32,181 bases of DNA. Source: Colwellia sp. (lineage in GTDB: Bacteria > Pseudomonadota > Gammaproteobacteria > Enterobacterales > Alteromonadaceae). The position numbers and the translations under genes were made by a program. The notes beneath the pieces are model-generated. The model was not told the origin of the DNA, did not search any database, and was given only the letters and a program-made list of their open reading frames with translations. The stretch lies in the NCBI RefSeq assembly GCF_013215345.1, contig NZ_JABSOV010000045.1, positions 1 through 32,181 on the forward strand. The letters run 5' to 3'. Shown in pieces: positions 25,150-32,181 of this stretch; the stretch's first letter is position 1, and each line of letters opens with the position of its first letter.

Positions 25150-27666
25150 TCAAAAAAGACCCAACTGATCACCGGCAATGGATTCAAAGTCTTTGCCAAT
25201 AAAGGGTAAAATATCATCAGCTATCGGTTTAAGTTGTTTCTCCACATAAAAATCATAATCAAGTTTGCTGTCCTTAAACTCTAGGGGTTGTACACCATCC
25301 AAGGTAATAACATAGCGAATAGTACTTCTATGCTGATATTTTTGCTTCAAGCCCTGCTCTTCAAGCTTTTTATTAGCAATCAAAGCAGCTTTAATATGAG
25401 GGGGAGTATTAACATAATCATTTAACTGACGTCGAATTTTTTTCTGGTAAATCAATCGCTCGTCAAAGAGCCCATGCCTCAAATCGTCGACTATTTTTAG
25501 AATATACTCATCAATGGGTTCATCGTTAAACACTAGCCGATAAAGCTCTTGTTGGAAGTCTTTACTTAACTCGGTCCAATCACTTCTCACTGTCTCCAGG
25601 CCCTTAAAAATCATGACGCCATTAGCAATACCGGCATAACGTTTTTTAGTTCCGATAGCTTTTTGATCTTTACCGGCGTATTTACCAGTATTAAAGCCAC
25701 GTATTTTTGGCATTAAAAATTGAGTGAAATGCGTTTCAAATTCAATATCTAATTGGCTGGTAATTTTAAAGTCTTCTTTTAAGGTCTGTTGCCATTTATC
25801 ATTAATAAACCCCTGTAACTCCAAACCTAACTGCTTAGCCTGCTGCTTTGATTTATCAGCGCCGATATAAACAAAAATGGAGTCAGTATCACCGTAGATG
25901 ACCTTATGACCTTTTGCTGAAATCCACTTGCTGGTTTTCTTTAAAATCTCATGGCTGCGCTTAGTAATAGAGCCCGATAGCCGAGGATCAAAGAATCGAC
26001 AACCGGTAGAACCTAGTACGCCATAAAAGCTATTCATAATAATTTTTATCGCTTGTGATAAGGCGGCATTTTTTTGTAGTTTGGCTTTATCTCGCTCTAA
26101 CCAAAGAGACTCGATAATATCAGGTAAAAAGTGCGCCACTCTTGAAAAATAAGCACCATCGAAGCCCTGAATAACAAGGTGTCGATTATCGTGATCTAAT
26201 TGCCCGACTTTATCTTGAGCAGAATTAAACGCACGAACCTCTTTAAGCCCCTCAATTAACCCCATGGGATCAATTTTAAAGGTGCGAATTATTGACGGAT
26301 AAAGTGACTTAAAATCTAATACCAAGACATTTTTATAGAGCCCTGGAATGGAGTCCATCACATAGCCGCCAGGCGACACTAAACCTGATTCACCATCGCC
26401 CATATTAGGGGCAATATAACCACTGCGATGAAGTTTAGGTAAATAAAGGTTGGTAAAGGCGGCAACCGAGCCACCGACTCTATCAATGGCAAGGCCGGTG
26501 AGTTGTGCCCTTAGCTGGGCAAATGCTAATAGCTGCGTTTTTTCAAAAATAAGCCAAACTAAGCGACAATCTTCTAGGTTATAAGCGGCTAGTGCTGCTT
26601 TGTTATGATGAAAATTATCAGTGATTTCTTGTACTCTATTGTCAACATCAGCAACCTTTTTACCCAAGCCAAGTAGATTCTGGGCAACATTATCAAGGGA
26701 AAAACTGGAAAAACTATAGGTCGCGCTTTTCAGTAAATCAATACCATCGAGAACAACACGCCCTGCTATTTCAATAAAATTTTGCTCGGGGTTATTGGCA
26801 TTTTTACGCCAGTAAGGCGTACTACCATCACGGCCGATGGCAAACTTAATACCATGGAGATCACAGCGTTTTTGTAGCAATGAGAAATCAAAATTAATCA
26901 CATTCCAGCCAATCAAAATATCGGCATCAAAGTCATTAATGTCATCAATAAATTTAACTAATAACTGTCTTTCATCTGTTAGCCATTGAATATAATTTTC
27001 AGCGTTTGATTGCGACTCACCAATCATTAATACCCGCTTAAACTCCTCTTTAGTATCCGAAGAGTTAGTATTAAAAGCATACAAACCAATAGAGTAGAGC
27101 TCCCCTTGCATAGAGCATTCAATATCTATAGAGAGCATTGTTAGGCTGACTTCAGCGGGTGTTTTTGCACGCTTACATCGGGTTTGTTTTACTAATTGAT
27201 AACTTTTAGAAGCTGACTCGTTTTGATTGCCAGCAATATAATCACCTACCCCCTTACCAATAAAATCAATATCAGCGGTAATATGGCGCTCCATTAAAAA
27301 CCTATCATCGGGCCTAATATCATCTTCATAACATTTTATTTGTTGGTCTTTTAAGGCATCCCTAGCACGGTAAAAACTGCGCATAGAACTGAAATACAGA
27401 CCGGCAACTTTTTGCTGAGCAAAGGTTTTTAAGGATAATTGTTGAAATTTTTTAAGTGGAATGCGTTGTTCATTCAGGCTACTAAGCGCTAGCTCTAGTT
27501 GATGATGTTCAATAAAAAAAACGGCTAACTCATTAAGTATTTCCAGTTTAACGGGACCAGAGCTACTTTTCAGCCACAAGGTTATTTGCAAACCACTGGC
27601 GCTATCTTGCACTTGTCGGGTCAGTAAGAAACCACTATTGATATTGATTGTGTTAGAAATTGCCAT
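25150..27666 (-). CDS. polB: DNA polymerase II
   Basis: Pol II is the SOS-induced family B polymerase for replication restart and translesion synthesis. The 838-residue protein is longer than E. coli Pol II (783). The proofreading motifs are Asp181/Glu183 (SIDIEC), Asp260 (NVINFDF) and Tyr362/Asp366 (YNLEDC). Polymerase motifs are DFKSLYPSI with Asp451 (A), KIIMNSFYG at 541-549 (B) and YGDTDS at 591-596 (C). All catalytic residues are intact. The protein ends in QLGLF, the beta-clamp binding motif also at the end of E. coli Pol II. A perfect LexA box lies 36 bp upstream of the start and is shared with divergent dinG. Confidence 0.96.
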   Translation of the reverse strand: MAISNTININSGFLLTRQVQDSASGLQITLWLKSSSGPVKLEILNELAVFFIEHHQLELALSSLNEQRIPLKKFQQLSLKTFAQQKVAGLYFSSMRSFYRARDALKDQQIKCYEDDIRPDDRFLMERHITADIDFIGKGVGDYIAGNQNESASKSYQLVKQTRCKRAKTPAEVSLTMLSIDIECSMQGELYSIGLYAFNTNSSDTKEEFKRVLMIGESQSNAENYIQWLTDERQLLVKFIDDINDFDADILIGWNVINFDFSLLQKRCDLHGIKFAIGRDGSTPYWRKNANNPEQNFIEIAGRVVLDGIDLLKSATYSFSSFSLDNVAQNLLGLGKKVADVDNRVQEITDNFHHNKAALAAYNLEDCRLVWLIFEKTQLLAFAQLRAQLTGLAIDRVGGSVAAFTNLYLPKLHRSGYIAPNMGDGESGLVSPGGYVMDSIPGLYKNVLVLDFKSLYPSIIRTFKIDPMGLIEGLKEVRAFNSAQDKVGQLDHDNRHLVIQGFDGAYFSRVAHFLPDIIESLWLERDKAKLQKNAALSQAIKIIMNSFYGVLGSTGCRFFDPRLSGSITKRSHEILKKTSKWISAKGHKVIYGDTDSIFVYIGADKSKQQAKQLGLELQGFINDKWQQTLKEDFKITSQLDIEFETHFTQFLMPKIRGFNTGKYAGKDQKAIGTKKRYAGIANGVMIFKGLETVRSDWTELSKDFQQELYRLVFNDEPIDEYILKIVDDLRHGLFDERLIYQKKIRRQLNDYVNTPPHIKAALIANKKLEEQGLKQKYQHRSTIRYVITLDGVQPLEFKDSKLDYDFYVEKQLKPIADDILPFIGKDFESIAGDQLGLF

Positions 27667-27701
27667 TTTATCTTGATTTTTTTCGTGCTACACGCGTAAA
27701 C

Positions 27702-27717
27702 CTGTTAATATATACAG
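27702..27717. promoter_or_regulatory. LexA box shared by polB and dinG
   Basis: CTGTTAATATATACAG is a perfect CTGT-N8-ACAG SOS box with an AT-alternating core. It sits in the 90-bp gap between two divergent starts, 36 bp from polB and 40 bp from dinG. Both genes are SOS-controlled in E. coli, so one LexA dimer could block both promoters. Confidence 0.92.
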
Positions 27718-27756
27718 CAGTGTAACCGATCTTCTGTTTTTTGGAAACTAGTAACA

Positions 27757-29895
27757 ATGTTATCTGATAAGTTAAAACAAGCTATTCGTCAGGCTTATAA
27801 AGCCATAGGCGAGAACTTAACGCACTTTAATCCTCGTAAACAACAAACTTTCCTTATTGCCGAAATAGCCAAGACGCTAGCGGGCGAATACAGTAAAGAT
27901 AGAAAAATTATTACTATTGAAGCCGGTACAGGTACAGGTAAATCACTCGCCTATTGTTTAGGTACCATTCCACTCGCCCTTGCTCGAAATAAAAAGGTTT
28001 GTATTTCAACAGCCACCGTCGCCTTGCAAGAACAATTAGTCGACAAGGATTTACCCTTTTTAAAAGAGCACGCGGGCTTAAACTTTGACTTCACTTTAGT
28101 TAAAGGCAGACAACGTTATGTCTGTCGACAAAAGCTTACCCAAGCAGTAACAACCAGCTCAGGTAATGAGCCAACTCAAGTGGGTTTTACTTTCGCAGAA
28201 AAGCCCGATGCCAAAGATGTCAGAACACTTAATGCCATGCACAAAGCACTACTCGATGGTAGTTGGCTTGGCGATATTGATTCATGGAAAACACAGTTAC
28301 CACAACATATTTGGCAGCAAGTGCAAGGTGATAAACACAGCTGTTTAAAAAACCTATCTGAGCATAGTCATTGCCCTTTCCACAAGGCGCGTGAAACTAT
28401 GGATCAAGCCCATGTTTTAGTGATAAATCATAGTTTGTTATTGGCTGACTTAGAGCTAGGCGGCGGTAGAATACTGTCTTCTCCTGAGGATACCTTTTAT
28501 ATCATTGATGAGGCACATCACCTGCCAAAGGTGACACGTGACTTTTCCAGTGCCAATATCACCTTAAAGGGCACAATTGAATGGTTAACAAAGCTTGGTG
28601 AAACCGGCGATAAAATGGCTAAGTTGATTAAGTCTCAGAGTGCTATTTCTCCGGCGTTAAAGTTAGGTGATGACTGCCAAGAACTATTGTTGGAAATGCA
28701 AAAAGTCCTTAACTTTATTGAAGCTAATGCCAATGTCTATTTTCAAGCAGATGATTCACTATCCCAAGGTAATAAATTTACTAAGAAATCTCAGCATGAT
28801 GAACAAGTATATCGATTTGAAAATGGCATTATTCCACCAACATTAAAAAATTGGGCGGAAGATATACAAAGCCTGAGTAAAAAATCATTAAGCCATTTAA
28901 ATAAACTCTATAACGGACTTATTGAATCGGTAAAAGATGGCGATACCCAAACCTATCTAGCTGAACCTCTACTTGGAGAAGCTGGTTTTCTGTTACAACG
29001 TTTAGAGAGTTTAACTGCACTTTGGACTATGTATGCCAAAACCGATAATGAAAAATCTGCGCCAATGGCACGTTGGTTAGAAAAACTAACCAGTAAACGT
29101 CATGATTACCTATTAAGCGCATCTCCTATCGAGGTAGGCTTCACCCTAGACAATATGCTGTGGAGCAAATGTGAAGGCGCAGTATTGTGCTCGGCAACAT
29201 TACGTGCCTTAAATTCATTCGACCACTTTCGCTTTCAAGTCGGTTTAAGAAATGATGACGGTAGTCAATATCAACAAGTTGACTCGCCTTTTGATTACCA
29301 GAACAATGCACAATTAGTCATAGCGAAGATGGACAATGAGGCCAGTGCTGCTGATTTTACTGATGAAGTAATTACTAAATTACCTAAGTACCTTGACCAG
29401 GGTAGTGCTAGCTTAGTGCTATTCTCTTCCTATTGGCAAATGAATAAAGTCGCACAAACCCTAAGAGAGAACAGTAAACTTGAAATAATGGTGCAAGGAG
29501 AGCTATCACGCCAACAAATAATAGAGCAGCATAAAAAGCGTTGTGATAATAACAAACAAAGTATAATTTTTGGTACCCAGAGCTTTTCAGAAGGACTAGA
29601 TTTACCTGGAGACTACCTCAATAACTTAATTATTACTAAGTTGCCGTTCTCGGTACCAACCTCACCTGTTGAACAGGCACAAGCTGAATATGTGACCGCA
29701 AAAGGCGGTAATCCTTTTATGACATTATCAGTACCAGATACTTCAAAAAAACTTGTGCAAGCTTGTGGGCGATTATTACGAAATGAAAGGGATAAAGGTG
29801 TTATAACCTTACTAGATAAGCGGGTAGTAACCAAACGCTATGGTAAGCAATTACTTGATTCTCTACCGCCCTTTAGCCGAGTCTATGAAAAATAG
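27757..29895 (+). CDS. dinG: ATP-dependent DNA helicase DinG
   Basis: DinG is an XPD-like Fe-S helicase that acts on R-loops and forked DNA after damage. The 712 residues match the family: Walker A EAGTGTGKS at 55-63, DEAH at 251-254, SATLRALNSF, and the C-terminal GTQSFSEGLDLPGD and QACGRLLRNE motifs. KRYGKQLLDSLPPF near the end is typical of DinG rather than YoaA. Only three cluster cysteines of the usual pattern are found (Cys123, Cys196, Cys206). E. coli has four (C120, C194, C199, C205), and the segment here, CLKNLSEHSHC, is one residue shorter and carries His203 and His205. The gene is divergent from polB and shares its LexA box. Confidence 0.94.
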   Translation: MLSDKLKQAIRQAYKAIGENLTHFNPRKQQTFLIAEIAKTLAGEYSKDRKIITIEAGTGTGKSLAYCLGTIPLALARNKKVCISTATVALQEQLVDKDLPFLKEHAGLNFDFTLVKGRQRYVCRQKLTQAVTTSSGNEPTQVGFTFAEKPDAKDVRTLNAMHKALLDGSWLGDIDSWKTQLPQHIWQQVQGDKHSCLKNLSEHSHCPFHKARETMDQAHVLVINHSLLLADLELGGGRILSSPEDTFYIIDEAHHLPKVTRDFSSANITLKGTIEWLTKLGETGDKMAKLIKSQSAISPALKLGDDCQELLLEMQKVLNFIEANANVYFQADDSLSQGNKFTKKSQHDEQVYRFENGIIPPTLKNWAEDIQSLSKKSLSHLNKLYNGLIESVKDGDTQTYLAEPLLGEAGFLLQRLESLTALWTMYAKTDNEKSAPMARWLEKLTSKRHDYLLSASPIEVGFTLDNMLWSKCEGAVLCSATLRALNSFDHFRFQVGLRNDDGSQYQQVDSPFDYQNNAQLVIAKMDNEASAADFTDEVITKLPKYLDQGSASLVLFSSYWQMNKVAQTLRENSKLEIMVQGELSRQQIIEQHKKRCDNNKQSIIFGTQSFSEGLDLPGDYLNNLIITKLPFSVPTSPVEQAQAEYVTAKGGNPFMTLSVPDTSKKLVQACGRLLRNERDKGVITLLDKRVVTKRYGKQLLDSLPPFSRVYEK

Positions 29896-30217
29896 TTTAA
29901 TAACTTATCATGCCAATGCACTTTGCTCCGGAGCGTCATCCCCGTGGTGTTTTAATCGGACGTGCCATGGATGGCACTTATTAGACAATACAGACGTGGC
30001 ATAGATGACACTTATTAGAGAATGCAGGATGCACATTCTCCTGAGCTTATTGTCCTGAATCCAGGGTCTAAATAGCAATAGTTCTCTATCAGAGACTTCG
30101 AAGATGACGTTTACAAAGAGTTCCTGAGTAAACTATAGAGGCATATAACTTATTTGATTCTCGCTTTATTTTACTACTTTGTTCTTCTACTATTAAAAAT
30201 AGTTTTCTAACAGATAG
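29896..30217. other. repeat-rich spacer between dinG and the Sel1-repeat gene
   Basis: With the terminator that follows, this is a gene-free gap of 391 bp between convergent genes. It holds a tandem 34-bp duplication (separate entry), an inverted pair GAATG/CATTC (30020-30024/30034-30038) and a segment CGTCATCCCCGTGGTG (29935-29950) of a kind common in dispersed repeats of marine gammaproteobacteria. I found no complete gene. Confidence 0.5.
29959..30026. repeat. tandem 34-bp direct repeat
   Basis: Two directly adjoining 34-bp units (29959-29992 and 29993-30026) agree at 29 of 34 positions; each starts GACGTG and contains CACTTATTAGA. The first copy contains the perfect palindrome GTGCCATGGATGGCAC (29962-29977), partly eroded in the second copy. 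Confidence 0.85.
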
Positions 30218-30249
30218 AAAAAAGGCTTAAATAAATTTAAGCCTTTTTT
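30218..30249. terminator. bidirectional terminator between dinG and the Sel1-repeat gene
   Basis: AAAAAAGGCTTAAAT (30218-30232) pairs perfectly with 30235-30249 around a two-base loop, with an A-run on the left and a T-run on the right. It lies 37 bp from the stop of the minus-strand gene and can end transcripts from both sides. Confidence 0.93.
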
Positions 30250-30286
30250 AGTCATTCAAAAATGAATGGTAATCAAAATATTATTG

Positions 30287-31339
30287 CTAGTTTTTAGCGT
30301 CTTCTAATGCTTTTTCAAATGCTTTCGTAGTGGCTCTAACATTAGCTTGTTTAGTAAATTCAATATTCACACCTGCGTTAACTACTTCTTGGTAGAAATC
30401 AGCAATGGCACAACTTTCTACTTGTTGACAAACTATTGCATACTTTAATATTGCTGGCTCATAAGCCTGCAAAGCAGCTTTTTGAAACCAAGTAAGTGCT
30501 TGGTGTAAATCTTTATCTACCGCGGTGCCGTTAAGGTACATTTGCGCAAGGTTTACTTGACCTTTAGCAAAACCATAGTCTGCAGATTCTTGAAACTTCT
30601 CTAAGGCTAATTCCGATCTCTTACCGCCATTAGCAAACTTTAAATATTCTAAGCCTGAAAAATTTTCTTTTTTACCCGGGATGAATACTGAACTAGAGTC
30701 AAAATGCGAATCTGGCACAACTACGTTGCCATCAAGCATATTACCTTCAGGACGACGCGCCAAAACAATAGCACCCGACTCGATCATTGCCTGTAATTCA
30801 CTAATTTTGTAATTATGACGTTTTTCTTGGAAAAACTTTTCAAATCTCAGTTGTGCATAACGAATAGCTTCATTCAACTCATGCTCTTGTAGATAAAAAT
30901 AGCTACTAAAGTTAAGCGTTACTACATCACCAGTAATATCTTTAACTTTCGCCATTCTAAATTTTTCGGCCGGACGAAGGTTATCTTTAATGACTCGAAA
31001 ATCGATATAATAAAAATCATTCAATTGCGGTGCAGCGACAATAGCTTGTGTTTGTTGATTTAATAGATTGTCTTTATAGAATATGCTACCTGCTACAGCA
31101 ACGGCAGCTAGGATAACTAAAGCAATAATTTTGCTTTTATGCTTTATCAACCAAGGATCGGGATCCTTAGTATCAACGGTATAATGATAATACGGTTCTT
31201 CTTGTTTATCGTCAGCGATCGGAGAGTCCACACTAGTTAATGCTTCTTCAGATTCCGTAGGTAATGCTGCCTGCTGATCAACTTCTGCTGTTGGCAAATG
31301 CTCATCTTCCTCATATTGGCGAACTGCTGCTTGTGGCAT
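30287..31339 (-). CDS. single-pass membrane protein with Sel1/TPR-like repeats
   Basis: The function is unknown. The 350-residue protein has an acidic, probably disordered cytoplasmic N-terminus (1-65), one membrane helix at about 71-87 (KIIALVILAAVAVAGSIFY), and an outer part of about 260 residues. Residues 241-300 hold Sel1-like helical repeats (ALEKFQESADYGFAKGQVNLAQMYLNG, then ALTWFQKAALQAYEPAILKYA), which usually mediate protein contacts. Cys304 and Cys310 could form a disulfide if the domain is periplasmic. The charge pattern (acidic then IKHKSK before the helix) suggests the N-terminus stays inside. Its neighbours give no functional clue. Confidence 0.8.
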   Translation of the reverse strand: MPQAAVRQYEEDEHLPTAEVDQQAALPTESEEALTSVDSPIADDKQEEPYYHYTVDTKDPDPWLIKHKSKIIALVILAAVAVAGSIFYKDNLLNQQTQAIVAAPQLNDFYYIDFRVIKDNLRPAEKFRMAKVKDITGDVVTLNFSSYFYLQEHELNEAIRYAQLRFEKFFQEKRHNYKISELQAMIESGAIVLARRPEGNMLDGNVVVPDSHFDSSSVFIPGKKENFSGLEYLKFANGGKRSELALEKFQESADYGFAKGQVNLAQMYLNGTAVDKDLHQALTWFQKAALQAYEPAILKYAIVCQQVESCAIADFYQEVVNAGVNIEFTKQANVRATTKAFEKALEDAKN

Positions 31340-31730
31340 AACCGTTCCTTATTTTTATTTTATTAATTAATACCATTTGAACATAAATTAAACAAGCGTT
31401 AATTTTATGTTACTTAGATTTAACATTTCTATTGCTAAACCAAGTCCTTCTTATAATTGCGCTAAGATGCCCAGTAGTAACGACTTTCATTCACATCGCA
31501 AGCATCTGAGTTTATTAAATTTATTGAAAATGTAACTCAATGTGTTTTATTATTTTGAGTATACATTCTTATTTCAATTAAAACAATCGTTTGATTATTG
31601 AACCAGAACAGTTTCGTCAGGATCGTATTTGGTTTCTATCGCAACCAAACTAGCGGTTATTTTGTATAGCCTAACTTAAGTTATCACTATATGATGTCTT
31701 TACTTTAAAAGGCTTACCTGTAGTCCACAC
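31340..31730. other. divergent spacer before the small membrane protein
   Basis: This 391-bp AT-rich gap separates two divergent genes. A perfect TATAAT lies at 31452-31457 on the plus strand, but no good -35 box is at the right distance. I see no repeat element, hairpin or small gene that I can support. Confidence 0.35.
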
Positions 31731-32102
31731 ATGAAACAAACAACCAAAGTTACCTTATTTTCATTACTGATTTTCCCCGGGGTTGGGCATTTACTATTAA
31801 AGAAATATGCAATAGCCCTAGGCTTTATTGCTAGCTTTGCTTATTTGCTATTGGGATTTGTTAAAGATATCCTTACTAAGAGCCAACAAGTTATCGATAG
31901 CATTATGCGAGGGGAAGTTTCTCTGGAGATTTCGGCAATCCAACAAGCATTGATGGACCAAGGAGTAATAGATAACCCTCAGCTTGCTACTACGGGGTAC
32001 TTAATGCTATTAATTTGGGGACTTGCCGCTTTTGACGCCTATCGAATTGCTAAAAAAAACAACCCGTTAGTACCTCCTAATATCAGTGGCACAAACATGT
32101 AG
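31731..32102 (+). CDS. small membrane protein of unknown function
   Basis: The 123-residue product has hydrophobic segments at about 8-24, 28-45 and 87-103 with polar ends. The start, TLFSLLIFPGVGHLLLKKYAIALGFI, resembles TM2-like or DUF5683-like small membrane proteins, which share a PG.GH.Y motif, but this is only a weak likeness. The central loop (47-84) is amphipathic. There is no obvious ribosome binding site before the ATG. A strong terminator starts 44 bp after the stop, so it is probably a single-gene unit. Confidence 0.72.
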   Translation: MKQTTKVTLFSLLIFPGVGHLLLKKYAIALGFIASFAYLLLGFVKDILTKSQQVIDSIMRGEVSLEISAIQQALMDQGVIDNPQLATTGYLMLLIWGLAAFDAYRIAKKNNPLVPPNISGTNM

Positions 32103-32146
32103 ACTTAGGTACATCCGTCTTTCGCTTTCAGATTTAAGACAGTAAC

Positions 32147-32181
32147 AAAAATGGCCAGTTGAAATATCAGCTGGCCATTTT
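32147..32181 (+). terminator. terminator after the small membrane protein gene
   Basis: AAAATGGCCAG (32148-32158) pairs with CTGGCCATTTT (32171-32181); the stem extends inward through a G-U pair to leave a short AATA loop. The A-run and T-run flank it on both sides. The T-run is cut by the window end. Confidence 0.88.

Noticed and set aside
27757-29895. YoaA instead of DinG
   Set aside because: The Walker A region resembles YoaA, but the C-terminal KRYGKQLLDSLPPF end, length and partnership with polB under a LexA box favour DinG.

Overview
The window is chromosomal DNA from a marine, probably cold-adapted gammaproteobacterium of the order Alteromonadales, most like Colwellia or Thalassotalea. 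The evidence is close matching of RNase E, YceD, YceF, PykA, Edd and Eda to E. coli proteins, AT-rich spacers, a complete SOS LexA box, HexR-type regulation of sugar catabolism, and dispersed repeats that start with ATACCAAT. All genus-level statements come from recalled families; no database was searched. I see no prophage, transposase, CRISPR array, tRNA or rRNA.

Region 1 (1-8031) is a conserved housekeeping block. On the minus strand lie yceD, rpmF (L32) and plsX, the last cut by the window edge. yceF (Maf family) faces a minus-strand HAD phosphatase/rluC pair. rluC is divergent from rne across a 691-bp spacer that holds a likely structured RNase E leader. RluC has an unusual repetitive Lys-rich N-terminal tail. 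Region 2 (8032-9864) holds two tandem paralogues of unknown function with an N-terminal GYF_2-like domain and coiled-coil tails.

Region 3 (9925-17904) is the Entner-Doudoroff module. zwf, pgl, edd and eda run on the minus strand. hexR and pykA run divergently. The zwf/hexR spacer carries two strong HexR-box candidates and a further palindrome. Together the genes convert glucose-6-P to pyruvate and glyceraldehyde-3-P, and HexR probably senses KDPG. A roughly 163-bp repeat element sits between pgl and edd. Glucokinase and gnd are absent from this window.

Region 4 (17946-23403) holds a LytS-type histidine kinase and LytTR response regulator pair, a HIT hydrolase, an aspartoacylase/succinylglutamate desuccinylase-like zinc enzyme, and a secreted alkaline phosphatase with the His/Trp active-site variant known from cold-adapted Vibrio enzymes.

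Region 5 (23509-29895) holds a cystathionine beta-lyase, a 265-bp highly structured repeat element, and a divergent SOS pair, polB and dinG, sharing one LexA box. The DinG protein lacks one of the four expected Fe-S cysteines. Region 6 (29896-32181) has another repeat-rich spacer, a membrane-anchored Sel1-repeat protein and a small membrane protein followed by a terminator.

Most of the window is ordinary core genome. The parts least explained are the GYF_2 pair, the structured repeats at 24735-24999, 12611-12773 and 29959-30026, the RluC tail and the DinG cluster variant.
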